A stretch of DNA of 38,901 nucleotides from Candidatus Brocadiaceae bacterium (GCA_919901575.1 CAKKPF010000174.1:1-38901); one strand, 5' to 3'; numbered from the stretch's first letter, positions 27,088 through 36,550 are shown. The notes: generated by a model not told the origin, from the letters alone. A program made the numbers and translations.

Positions 27088-28803
27088 GTGGATTATAAGA
27101 TCGTTCATGCTGATGAAAGTTGGTTCAGGGAGAACATAAGTTGTCAATATGCCTGTCCGGTTAATACTCCTGCTTCCAGTTATATAGAGAGGATCCAGGA
27201 GGGGGATTATAATGGCGCCTTGGGTTTAAACTATATGGCAAACTTGTTCCCTCACATTCTTGGCAGGGTATGTACCCATCCGTGTGAGAGCGCTTGCCGC
27301 AGGGGTAAGATTGATGAACCGGTATCAATTTGTTCGCTTAAGAGAGCGGCGGCGGATTTTGCAGACAAAAAATCTCCTGCAAGAAGTTCGATTGCAAAAA
27401 AAAGGACAGGAAAGAAGGTAGCCATAATAGGCGCTGGCCCTTCCGGGCTTGCTGCCGGTAACGATTTGGCGATTATGGGGCATGACGTTACAATCTTTGA
27501 AGCTCTTCCTATGGCAGGGGGTATGTTAAGTGTAGGAATTCCTCCCTACAGGTTGCCATGGAATAAAATTGATGAAGCAGTTAATTGGGTTAAGGAACTT
27601 GGAATAGAACTTAAACTGAATAGTCCTGTAAAAAGTTCAGAAGAGTTTGATAAGTTGGCCGAAAAATATGATGCCGTATATATAGCCGCAGGCGCACACA
27701 AATCAGTAGCATTAGATATACCGGGAGAAGAAGACCTCAAAGGAGTTCTGCACGGTATTACGTATATGAAGGATATAAATCTCGGAGAACAGAAGAAGGT
27801 GCCATCGAGAGTTGCAGTGGTAGGAGGAGGATTTACTGCAATAGATTGTGCAAGATCGTCATTAAGGTTGGGCGCCAAGGAGGTCTTTATCATATACCGA
27901 AGAACGCTGAAAGAGATGCCGGCAGGTGAGCTTGAAGTAAGCATGGCAGAGGAAGAGGCGATAAAAATACTTTACTTAACATCACCAATTAGAATATTGG
28001 GAGATATAGGTTCAAACGTAAAGGCTATAGAATGTATAAAGAATAAACTGGGCGAACCTGATGCGAGCGGCAGAAGAAGGCCGGAGCCTGTCCCCGGCAG
28101 TGAATTTACATTGCCTGTAGATATGGTGATTGCAGCAATAGGCCAGGCTCCTGATGCCGGTTTTGTGACCGGGAAATCAGGTGTGGAATTTACAAAATGG
28201 GGTACTGTTATTGTGGATCCTGAAAGTTTTACAACAAGCAGGGCGGGTGTTTTTGCGGGAGGAGATTTCATAACAGGGCCCAGGAACGTTATTGAAGTAA
28301 TAGGTGACGGCAGAAAGGCGGCCAGAGCCATAGATAAATATTTAAGTGGCGGTAAGGAAAGAAGGTATGAATACACGTTAATGGAAAAAAATCCTGTGAG
28401 GAAAGATCCTGGTTATGAGGCTGTGCCGCGTCAGGAGCAGGATTCAGTTGAAATGGGTGCAAGATGGGATATAGAAAAGGAGGTAGAGCTTGGTTTTTCA
28501 AAGGAGAATGCCGCTAAAGAGGCCGACAGGTGCTTGCTCTGCCATTACAATATATTTATAGATGCGGACAAATGTGTGCTTTGTGGAGGGTGTATTGATA
28601 TTTGCCCTCACAATTGCATTATGATGGTTTCCAGGGATAAGATAGAGGCGGAAGGTCTGCTCGATGGATCAGTCACCAAAGACTGGGATGCAGTGATGGC
28701 CATAGATGAGGAGCAGTGTATAAGATGCGGCCTTTGCGTAAAGCGGTGTCCGGTGGATGCAATAAAGATGCAGAGGTTTTCTTATACTGAAGCTACAGTA
28801 TAA
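27088..28803 (+). CDS. GltD/NfnB-like FAD-dependent NAD(P) oxidoreductase with N- and C-terminal [4Fe-4S] motifs
   Basis: CQYACPVNTPASSYIERI, CTHPCESACRRG, IIGAGPSGLAAGNDLAIMGHDVTIFEA, GGGFTAIDCARSSLRLGAKEVFIIYRR, CVLCGGCIDICP, CIRCGLCVKRCP; GTG start. Confidence 0.93.
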   Translation: MDYKIVHADESWFRENISCQYACPVNTPASSYIERIQEGDYNGALGLNYMANLFPHILGRVCTHPCESACRRGKIDEPVSICSLKRAAADFADKKSPARSSIAKKRTGKKVAIIGAGPSGLAAGNDLAIMGHDVTIFEALPMAGGMLSVGIPPYRLPWNKIDEAVNWVKELGIELKLNSPVKSSEEFDKLAEKYDAVYIAAGAHKSVALDIPGEEDLKGVLHGITYMKDINLGEQKKVPSRVAVVGGGFTAIDCARSSLRLGAKEVFIIYRRTLKEMPAGELEVSMAEEEAIKILYLTSPIRILGDIGSNVKAIECIKNKLGEPDASGRRRPEPVPGSEFTLPVDMVIAAIGQAPDAGFVTGKSGVEFTKWGTVIVDPESFTTSRAGVFAGGDFITGPRNVIEVIGDGRKAARAIDKYLSGGKERRYEYTLMEKNPVRKDPGYEAVPRQEQDSVEMGARWDIEKEVELGFSKENAAKEADRCLLCHYNIFIDADKCVLCGGCIDICPHNCIMMVSRDKIEAEGLLDGSVTKDWDAVMAIDEEQCIRCGLCVKRCPVDAIKMQRFSYTEATV

Positions 28804-28861
28804 TTTGTGTTAATGTTAGAATAGCAACAAACTTTTAGTAATTTTGTGAAGGGAATGTGAA

Positions 28862-29689
28862 ATGCCTGATAAGAAAGAGACTGCACAAGGAAGATATCGC
28901 GCACTAGCGTTTGTCAAGGGTGAGTCGCTGGCGAAGGAGAAGGATTCACAGGTGTCCGAGGATGAACTTCATACCTGGCCTTACTTGGTGAGGAAGGAGT
29001 TTCTTGCGGTGATAATTGTAATGATAATCTTGATGATCTGGTCAATAGCGCTTGATGCGCCATTAGAAGAACCTTCAGACCCTTCCCTCACACCTAACCC
29101 GGCAAAGGCGCCATGGTATTTCCTTGGGTTACAGGAGATGCTTGTATATTTTGATCCGTGGATTGCAGGGGTAATATTTCCTTCGTTGATAGTAATGGGA
29201 TTAATGGTAATTCCTTATGTTGACATAAATCCTAAGGGTAATGGTTATTATACATTCAAGGAGAGAAAGTTTGCGATAGTGACGTTTTGCTTCGGGTTTC
29301 ACGTACTCTGGATTTTATTGATTATAGTAGGAGTCTTTATGCGTGGGCCCGGCTGGTTGTGGTTTTGGCCGTGGGAGGAATGGGACTCTCACAGAATAGT
29401 AGCAGAGACAAATTATGATCTAACACAGTTTATTGGTATTGATTCAAAATCCTTGCTGGGTTCTATCATTGGCGGAGGTATTGTAACTATTTATTTTTTC
29501 CTGGGTATGACGGTGCCGTATCTTCTTATGAAAATGCGGAAGAGTCAGATGCTTGAGAAATTAGGGACAATAAGATATTCGATAGTGGCATTTTTGTTCT
29601 GGTCTATGTTGGGGTTGCCTATCAAAATGGTTTTAAAATTGGTATTGCATCTAAAATATATATGGGTTACACCATGGTTTAATATATAA
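28862..29689 (+). CDS. Cytochrome b/b6 subunit IV-like protein lacking the first TM segment, complex 1
   Basis: WPYLVRKEFLAVIIVM...TPNPAKAPWYFLGLQEMLVYFDPWIAGVIFPSLIV; paralogous to 35080-35970 but with an unrelated soluble N-terminus. Confidence 0.88.
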   Translation: MPDKKETAQGRYRALAFVKGESLAKEKDSQVSEDELHTWPYLVRKEFLAVIIVMIILMIWSIALDAPLEEPSDPSLTPNPAKAPWYFLGLQEMLVYFDPWIAGVIFPSLIVMGLMVIPYVDINPKGNGYYTFKERKFAIVTFCFGFHVLWILLIIVGVFMRGPGWLWFWPWEEWDSHRIVAETNYDLTQFIGIDSKSLLGSIIGGGIVTIYFFLGMTVPYLLMKMRKSQMLEKLGTIRYSIVAFLFWSMLGLPIKMVLKLVLHLKYIWVTPWFNI

Positions 29690-29784
29690 AGCGATAGATT
29701 GTTTAACCATTTCATAAAAATACAAGTCGCTTAAACGGATAACTGGTCGCCAGACTGAAAGGCGGGAGTAACCGTTCGCGCTGG

Positions 29785-29829
29785 GGTATCATGGGATACC
29801 TGGCAAAGCCACGCTCAGCGTGGTAAAGC
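29785..29829. repeat. REP-like palindrome cluster
   Basis: GGTATC/GATACC (29785-29800) and CCACGCT-C-AGCGTGG (29809-29823); the AGCGTGGtAAAGC core resembles AGCGTGGcAAAGC in the 26821-26892 hairpin. Confidence 0.6.
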
Positions 29830-30389
29830 CTTATTCGTCAGGTTTTTACAACCCCATTTCCACTCAATTATACTATGGCAATTATGCAGGCGCCATGTTA
29901 TCTACGTCTACAGATATCAACTTTTTCATATATAACTTCCCTTTGACATTCCACTCTTCCACAAGGAAATCATAACACTGTAACAGTAGTATAATCACAA
30001 GATTTACATAGGCTTATGTGATATTCTGGCCGTTATAAATCATGATGTGCAAACGGAATTTACGTTAAAATGAGTAAAAATTTGTCTTTTTGTCATACCA
30101 AACATCAAATCCATTTCGAAAAAAGCTGAAGAGTACATAAATGTATGTAGGTTATAATATCTTGAATAATAGGTGAAATTCCCAATTGAAAACATAATCT
30201 TATTGCATTTTGCCGAAAAAAAACTTTAAAAAAAGTATTCTACCAAAATGTCTGTTTTTCAGGACTTCAAAAATAGGCATATACTCTGATTATTGGCGTT
30301 ATGGTATATTATTATGCATGTATTTTTAACTTATGATGATATGTGACACGCTGTCCTGAAAACCTGGTATGATTTTTCTGATAATGACG

Positions 30390-30408
30390 TTTTGTGTAAT
30401 ACACAAAA
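30390..30408. promoter_or_regulatory. Candidate operator / upstream activator site
   Basis: TTTTGTGTA-A-TACACAAAA perfect 9-bp-arm palindrome ~113 bp upstream of the sigma54-like element. Confidence 0.45.
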
Positions 30409-30519
30409 TGATGTATTTATAGCGCTTAATCTGTAGCTAAGTAAAATATATTCCATATCTTACGATAACAAAACTACTTAGTAGAGTTGGTCATAGTTTG
30501 TAGAATAAATTTATAGATT

Positions 30520-30534
30520 TGGTATAAGCTTTGC
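30520..30534 (+). promoter_or_regulatory. Candidate sigma54 (-24/-12) promoter upstream of octaheme cytochrome gene
   Basis: TTGGTATAAGCTTTGCT: GG (30521-30522) and GC (30533-30534) separated by 10 nt. Confidence 0.5.
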
Positions 30535-30624
30535 TAACCTAAGAATGCGCTATAACCATTGTCTCCATAAGGGCTTGAATATAATATCTTTTAAAAAAAT
30601 AGTTGTTTTTTTAGGAAGTTTATT

Positions 30625-33120
30625 ATGAAAAAGGAAGAACAAAAATCATATGTTCTGATGTATGCAATTTGTGCTGCTATATTAATAATAGTGCAGGCTT
30701 GGGCAATATGGAACGAAGTTGTGGGTAAAAGGCCGTGGAAGGATTACCAGAGAAAGTTTTATTCGCTACTGATAGACAACATTAATGATGATATAGAGGA
30801 AGAAAAAAAGAGGTTTGATGGTCCTGATGTTCAAAAAGAATATCAGGAGGTGGCGCAGAAACTGGAAAAGGCGAAAAAAGAGTTTAAAATGTCTGGTAAT
30901 CAAAATGAGTTCAATAAATTAGAGGAGGCTATACGTAATATCAGGAGCAAAGAACTGTCACCCTTACAGTTGCAATTGTCGGACATTAGGAACAGGGTTC
31001 TTGAAGAAGAATATTTATATACTAAGGATCGTACCGAAGAGCGTAAGGTAATATTAGATAAACTTAAGGAAGAAGCGAGTGAGGCGCTTTCTATTGTTGA
31101 GAAAGTAAAGGCCAGGTTGGCAGAGATGCAGGAGAGAAAGATTGCGTTAACTACGCAAATAGAAAAATATGAAGAAGAATTGAAGCCGTTTGTTGCGCCT
31201 ATCAATAAGCTTCAGGAAAGATTGACATTGTTAACAAGAAAGCGTCCGAGTTTACAGGAATATCAGATACATATTCCAGCGCTGAACGAAGTAGACCGGT
31301 GCAAAAGCTGTCATCTGGGAATTGACAGGGATGAAAGTATTTCAGATAAACAGCCTTTTAAAAAACATCCTGGGAGCTACATATTTTTAAAGAATCACCC
31401 TCTTAAGGATTTTGGTTGCACTGTGTGTCATGAGGGGCAGGGAGGGGCGACAACGTCTGTAGAAAAAGCACATGGTGAAGTTGAATACTGGCTGCATCCG
31501 ATGCTTCGTGGAAGTCTGGCTCAGGCAAGTTGTATCAAGTGTCATGAAAGAACAGATGATCTGCCGGGTGCTGAGATGGTCTCAATGGGGCAAAGGCTTG
31601 TCGTTGAAAGAGGTTGTGTAGGGTGTCATGATGTGGAGGGCTTTCCTACGGTAAAGATTGGGCCTCCTCTTACTTTTGTTGGAGAGAAGGTTAGCTACAA
31701 ATGGTTGAAGACGTGGCTGAAAGATCCCCATGAAACTTATGAAAAAGCAAGGATGCCAAACTTCATGCTTTCGGATGAGGAAATAGAAAATATTGCAGAT
31801 TTCTTTGAGGGGCTAAGCAGAGGCGAGCTTGAGACAATGATTGCGGCTGATCCGGATGTGGATGAAGAAAAGTATCAGAGAGGTATGGCCCTTTATAACA
31901 GTTCCAGATGTGTTATCTGCCACCCAAGAGAAGGCAGGGGCGGAGCGGTGAAGTATGTTTATGCACCTGATCATACAAAGATAGCGAGTAAGATTAGTAA
32001 GGACTGGTTATTCCGTTGGATAAAAAATCCACAGGCTTATCATCCAGATACAAAAATGCCGCATTTTAGATTTACGGATAAAGAGGCGGAGGAATTAGTG
32101 ACCTTTATGAGTGCTGAATTTATAGATTGGGATGCCGTTGATGAAGAAGAGGAGGAAGGAGAAGAAGTAGTCAAGGCAGTTAAGAGGGATAGCGATCCTG
32201 CGTCTGCTGAGAAAGGCAGAGAACTGGTAAAAAATTATGGTTGCTATGGTTGTCATGAGATTAAAGGGTTTGAGAACGAGAGCAAGATAGGGGTAGAACT
32301 TACGAGTTTTGGTTCCAAATCCGTGGAACTATTGGATTTTGGTGTGGTTAAGGATTTAGAGAGGAGTTGGCTGAGCTGGACAATGGCAAAGTTGAAGGAT
32401 CCCAGACAATTTAGAGAGGGGATCAGGATGCCTAAATTCAGTTTTACTGATGAAGATTTTGATGCATTAGTATGTTTGTTGAAAAGCTTCAAAGAGAGGA
32501 CAGTACCGGTCAATTATTTTGTAAAGGCGACAACTGTAGGATACGAACCGCAGGGGAAATTCGGGAAGATTGTGGAGGATTTAAATTGCCTGGTTTGTCA
32601 CAGGATAAAGGACAAAGGGGCAAACTTTGCGCCGGATCTTACTTATGAGGGCAGCCGTGTGAAAAGAGAATGGCTTGAAGATTTTTTGAGGGCGCCTGAC
32701 ATACTCAGACCGCTTTTTCAACAGATGCCAAGGTTTAACCTGTCGGAAGAGGAGATAAAGATTGTTGCGGACTATATTACACTTGTTTTGGTAGATGATG
32801 AGGTGATTGCCAGGGAGGATTTGGGTGAAATTACGAGTGACAATGTGGAGCGAGGCAAGAAAATATACAATGAGAAGGGATGCCAGGCATGCCATCAGAT
32901 AGGTATTGAAGGTGGCGCTGTAGGCCCTAATCTAAGTGTGGCCGGTGATAGATTGACTCCCGAATATATCTATATGCACTTAAAAGATCCTCAGAAGTGG
33001 GGATCTTCAAACGTAGCTCCAAACTACGGTTTAGATGATGAGGAGCTTACATATCTTACCAAGTACTTATCAGACCTTAGAGCAAAAAAGGTGGGGTTCT
33101 TATGGAAAAATACAAATTGA
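30625..33120 (+). CDS. Membrane-anchored octaheme c-type cytochrome (paralog 1)
   Basis: N-terminal TM + coiled coil; eight CXXCH: CKSCH, CTVCH, CIKCH, CVGCH, CVICH, CYGCH, CLVCH, CQACH. Confidence 0.93.
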   Translation: MKKEEQKSYVLMYAICAAILIIVQAWAIWNEVVGKRPWKDYQRKFYSLLIDNINDDIEEEKKRFDGPDVQKEYQEVAQKLEKAKKEFKMSGNQNEFNKLEEAIRNIRSKELSPLQLQLSDIRNRVLEEEYLYTKDRTEERKVILDKLKEEASEALSIVEKVKARLAEMQERKIALTTQIEKYEEELKPFVAPINKLQERLTLLTRKRPSLQEYQIHIPALNEVDRCKSCHLGIDRDESISDKQPFKKHPGSYIFLKNHPLKDFGCTVCHEGQGGATTSVEKAHGEVEYWLHPMLRGSLAQASCIKCHERTDDLPGAEMVSMGQRLVVERGCVGCHDVEGFPTVKIGPPLTFVGEKVSYKWLKTWLKDPHETYEKARMPNFMLSDEEIENIADFFEGLSRGELETMIAADPDVDEEKYQRGMALYNSSRCVICHPREGRGGAVKYVYAPDHTKIASKISKDWLFRWIKNPQAYHPDTKMPHFRFTDKEAEELVTFMSAEFIDWDAVDEEEEEGEEVVKAVKRDSDPASAEKGRELVKNYGCYGCHEIKGFENESKIGVELTSFGSKSVELLDFGVVKDLERSWLSWTMAKLKDPRQFREGIRMPKFSFTDEDFDALVCLLKSFKERTVPVNYFVKATTVGYEPQGKFGKIVEDLNCLVCHRIKDKGANFAPDLTYEGSRVKREWLEDFLRAPDILRPLFQQMPRFNLSEEEIKIVADYITLVLVDDEVIAREDLGEITSDNVERGKKIYNEKGCQACHQIGIEGGAVGPNLSVAGDRLTPEYIYMHLKDPQKWGSSNVAPNYGLDDEELTYLTKYLSDLRAKKVGFLWKNTN

Positions 33121-33572
33121 TACAAAAAAAGTTCGGCGTAATCATTTTTTCTGTGCTGATAGTATTAATGTTTTATGCCTGTCAGCCTTTAGTATATTCA
33201 GAAGAGGATATAGCGGCGGGAGTATATGTTAAGCCAGAAGGGCATGTCTTTACGCTTAAGCCTAAAGAGTCATTTGAGATACGTAATGGCAGGATTGTTT
33301 ACAACGAACATTGTGCGCCGTGTCACGGTGATACCGGTAAGGGTAATGGCAATTATTACGCAAGCGGCCTTGAACCAAAACCACGAAATTTTACAGACGC
33401 AGAGTTCATGAACAAGGTAAAGGATGACTATCTTTTCGAGGTTATATGGAAAGGTACGGCTGCGTTTGGGAAAAGCCCTTATTGTCCGCCATGGGGGGAC
33501 ACATTAAAAGAAGGGGAGAAGGTCGGGAACATCATTTCATTTTTAAGAACTCTTGCCGGCGCCGGCAAGTGA
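33102..33572 (+). CDS. Monoheme c-type cytochrome, exported or membrane-anchored
   Basis: N-terminal hydrophobic segment; YNEHCAPCHGDTGKGNGNYYASGLEPKPRNFTDAEFM; overlaps the preceding CDS by 19 nt. Confidence 0.92.
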   Translation: MEKYKLIQKKFGVIIFSVLIVLMFYACQPLVYSEEDIAAGVYVKPEGHVFTLKPKESFEIRNGRIVYNEHCAPCHGDTGKGNGNYYASGLEPKPRNFTDAEFMNKVKDDYLFEVIWKGTAAFGKSPYCPPWGDTLKEGEKVGNIISFLRTLAGAGK

Positions 33573-33694
33573 GAGTTCAATTCATATCTCTGTGCAAATT
33601 AATTTATGATACTTAGGAGGGTAATTCATGAATTGCCCTTATAAACATATACTTTTGTGCAATAACTTTTAAAACTCAGATATAGTAAGATAGT

Positions 33695-34261
33695 ATGACG
33701 GAGAATAGAGTGGAAGCAGAGAATAAGAGTACAAATTCCGGGACGACTGATAAGGTTGCGAACAATGCCTGCCCGTCCGTCAGGCGGGTAGGACGAAGGA
33801 AATTTATGTATTATGGAGGCTGGGGGGTTATTGGTTTATTTATTGCCTCCGTTCTAGGCTCAACCGTAAGATTCTTCTTTCCCAGGACGCTTTTCGAGCC
33901 CCCAACGATGTATACGATTGGATATCTCTTTGAATACGCTCAGGGGGTTAGTGAGCGGTTTAAACAGTTACGACGAATTTGGGTTGTCCGTGAGGTGGAT
34001 AAGTTGTATGTGATAGGGGCGAAATGCACACATCTGGGTTGTACCCCTAACTGGCTGGCGGCAGAGGGTAAATTTAAATGTCCATGCCATGGAAGCGGCT
34101 TTACCCCTGATGGGATTAATATCGAAGGACCCGCCCCGAGACCATTAGAAAGATTCAAGGTTACATTGGCAGAGGACGGGGAGATTACTGTTGATGAGGG
34201 CACAAGTTTCAGGGGAGAAAGGCGGGAATGGGATAAACCGGGAGCCTTTATTAGCGTTTAG
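33695..34261 (+). CDS. Rieske [2Fe-2S] protein, complex 2
   Basis: CTHLGC...CPCHGSGF; paralog of 25259-25783. Confidence 0.95.
   Translation: MTENRVEAENKSTNSGTTDKVANNACPSVRRVGRRKFMYYGGWGVIGLFIASVLGSTVRFFFPRTLFEPPTMYTIGYLFEYAQGVSERFKQLRRIWVVREVDKLYVIGAKCTHLGCTPNWLAAEGKFKCPCHGSGFTPDGINIEGPAPRPLERFKVTLAEDGEITVDEGTSFRGERREWDKPGAFISV
33768..33792. repeat. REP-like palindrome inside the Rieske coding region
   Basis: CCTGCCCGTCCGTCAGGCGGGTAGG; shares CAGGCGGGTAG with the intergenic repeat near 1462-1475. Confidence 0.65.
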
Positions 34262-34302
34262 TAATTATGATCGAACAGTATATGTGATGGAAAGGTTATT
34301 TA

Positions 34303-35076
34303 ATGGATAAAAAAAGCGATGCGAAGATTAAGGAAGTTGTAACAAGCTCGCAAATCTGGAAATCAATCTTCAGGCGTAAACATGATGACACTAAACGCAG
34401 CAGGGTATTGGCGATTGTTGGCAACTTCTTTATGCACCTGCATCCTATTTCGGTTGCAAGACATGCGCTGGCATTGAAGTTTACGTGGTGTATGGGGGGT
34501 GTTACTTTTTTACTATTTCTTTTCCTTACTTTAGGAGGCGTACTTCTAATGTTTTATTATCACCCAACTACCGGCGAAGCCTACTGGGATATAAAAGACC
34601 TTCATTATAGTGTGCCGTTTGGAAAGATATTGCGCAATACACACAGATGGGGGGGCCATTTGATGGTAATTACCGTCATGGTTCATATGTTCAGGGTGTT
34701 TATGACAGGTTCGTATAAGCGTCCAAGAGAATTTAATTGGGCAATAGGTGTTATATTGTTAGTTTTTACTCTTTTACTTAGCTTTACTGGTTATCTGCTT
34801 ACATGGGATCAATTGGGAATGTGGGCAATTACAGTAGGGACGAATATGGCAAGAGCAACGCCTTTTATTGGTCACGAGGGGCCTTTTGGAGAGCAGTTGG
34901 GAATGACGGCGCATAATGATGTCCGTTTTGCCTTATTGGGGGGTTCTGTCGTAGGGGCAAACGCATTGTTGCGGGCGTATGTATGGCATTGTATTGCGAT
35001 CCCTTTAATTGTTACCTTTTTGATTGGCGTACATTTTTGGAGAGTGAGGAAAGACGGCTTCTCCGGTTCTTTGTAA
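34303..35076 (+). CDS. Cytochrome b (b6-like), complex 2
   Basis: [35 protein letters not shown]...SFTGYLLTWDQLGMWAITVG; paralog of 25989-26813. Confidence 0.95.
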   Translation: MDKKSDAKIKEVVTSSQIWKSIFRRKHDDTKRSRVLAIVGNFFMHLHPISVARHALALKFTWCMGGVTFLLFLFLTLGGVLLMFYYHPTTGEAYWDIKDLHYSVPFGKILRNTHRWGGHLMVITVMVHMFRVFMTGSYKRPREFNWAIGVILLVFTLLLSFTGYLLTWDQLGMWAITVGTNMARATPFIGHEGPFGEQLGMTAHNDVRFALLGGSVVGANALLRAYVWHCIAIPLIVTFLIGVHFWRVRKDGFSGSL

Positions 35077-35079
35077 ATT

Positions 35080-35970
35080 ATGTCAAATATAATTCACATT
35101 TTATTTCTTAAAGATAACGAGGCAATAGCTCTTTTTGGCATTATTGTGATATTTTTCGTTATAGTCGCTTTCCGGGAGGCTATAAAGAATGATCGCCTGA
35201 AAAGAGAGGGTAAATGGCCGCCTGAAGAACAATCCGGTAAGGACAAGGTTTTAGCATGGCCTTTTCTTGTTAGAAAGGAATTTCTGGTTGCTATTTTTGT
35301 TATGATGGGTGTGCTTATTTGGGGTATAGTCAGGAATGCGCCCCTGGAGGAATTTGCCAACGCAAATGTTACCCCTAATCCTTCGAAGGCTCCCTGGTAT
35401 TTCCTCGGATTGCAGGAAATGTTGGTTTATTTCGATCCGTGGATAGCAGGAGTTCTTTTTCCCTCCTTGATTATAGTCGGCCTGATGGCCATTCCGTACA
35501 TTGATATTAATCCGAAAGGCAATGGATATTATACATTCAGGGAACGAAAATTTGCGGTTTCGGTGTTTGCTTTTGGCTTCCTATTCTTATGGGTAGTACT
35601 GATAATAGTTGGTGTGTTTTTCCGTGGGACCGGCTGGTTGTGGTATTGGCCATGGCAGGAGTGGGACCCACACGCTATTGTTGCCGAAACAAATTACGAT
35701 TTTACACAATTTATCGGCATCGATTCAAAATCTTTATTAGGTTCTGTTATTGGCGGTAGTGTTGTAGTGATGTATTATTTTCTTGGTATGGCAATTCCAT
35801 ATGCAATTATGAGGGCGAAGAATAGTGGAACGCTTCAGAAGCTTGGGTTTATCAGATACATGGTGGTTGCCTTTCTTTTCTGGTCAATGATAGGATTAAC
35901 GATAAAGATATTTTTAAGATTAGTTTTTCATTTGAAATATGCCTGGGTAACACCATGGTTCAATATTTAA
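35080..35970 (+). CDS. Cytochrome b/b6 subunit IV-like protein, complex 2 (unsplit)
   Basis: N-terminal TM + WPFLVRKEFLVAIFVMM...TPNPSKAPWYFLGLQEMLVYFDPWIAG. Confidence 0.9.
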   Translation: MSNIIHILFLKDNEAIALFGIIVIFFVIVAFREAIKNDRLKREGKWPPEEQSGKDKVLAWPFLVRKEFLVAIFVMMGVLIWGIVRNAPLEEFANANVTPNPSKAPWYFLGLQEMLVYFDPWIAGVLFPSLIIVGLMAIPYIDINPKGNGYYTFRERKFAVSVFAFGFLFLWVVLIIVGVFFRGTGWLWYWPWQEWDPHAIVAETNYDFTQFIGIDSKSLLGSVIGGSVVVMYYFLGMAIPYAIMRAKNSGTLQKLGFIRYMVVAFLFWSMIGLTIKIFLRLVFHLKYAWVTPWFNI

Positions 35971-36014
35971 GGGATTTCAAAATATAGCGTATATTTTCTT
36001 ATTGGGGATATTAT

Positions 36015-36458
36015 ATGCCGTATGTGGTTACTGAAGAATGCACTGGTTGTACTGTTTGCGCAAAGCAGTGTCCGATGGGCGCTATTTCCGGCAGGGCAAA
36101 AGAACTCCATTATATTTCAGCGTCCCTTTGTATTGACTGTGGTGTGTGCGGTATGGCTTGTCCTTCATCTGCAGTTTTAGATTCTTCTGGCAATGTTTGC
36201 AAGAAAGTAAGTTTGAAAAACAGACCAAAGCCTGTTGTCGACCCGGAACTTTGCAGCGGATGTGAAGCCTGCGTTACAATTTGTCCGTTTGGTTGTCTGG
36301 AGGTTAACGGCTCAATAATGCCTTTTGAAACTAAAGGTAAGGCCGAACTGGTTAAACCTGCTAAGTGTGTTAGTTGCAGAGAATGTGAAAGGATTTGCGC
36401 TAAAAGCGCCATTATTTTAGAAATATTACGTAAGGAGATTGTCTCCGAGGTTTCTTAA
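36015..36458 (+). CDS. Polyferredoxin with four [4Fe-4S] motifs
   Basis: CTGCTVCAKQCP, CIDCGVCGMACP, CSGCEACVTICP, CVSCRECERICA. Confidence 0.93.
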   Translation: MPYVVTEECTGCTVCAKQCPMGAISGRAKELHYISASLCIDCGVCGMACPSSAVLDSSGNVCKKVSLKNRPKPVVDPELCSGCEACVTICPFGCLEVNGSIMPFETKGKAELVKPAKCVSCRECERICAKSAIILEILRKEIVSEVS

Positions 36459-36496
36459 TTTGATGTCTATTTCCAATATTTGTTTGTAACGCGTTA

Positions 36497-36550
36497 AATA
36501 AAACCCTAAAGGGTAAAATCCAGGAGTTAAGGCTTTAGCCTTTTATCTTA
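36497..36550. repeat. Dispersed palindromic repeat, copy B (leader of octaheme paralog 2)
   Basis: AATAAAACCCTAAAGGGTAAAATCCAGGAGTTAAGGCTTTAGCCTTTTA; matches 1772-1825; abuts the ATG at 36550. Confidence 0.8.

Noticed and set aside
27546-28376. Antisense ORFs of 132 and 134 aa opposite the oxidoreductase
   Set aside because: Sense strand has clear conserved motifs over the whole span; antisense frames are low-complexity Ser/Pro/Thr-rich shadows.
29690-30620. Hidden gene in the 930-bp gap before the octaheme cytochrome
   Set aside because: No ORF in the supplied track and AT-rich composition; better explained as REP elements plus a long regulatory region.
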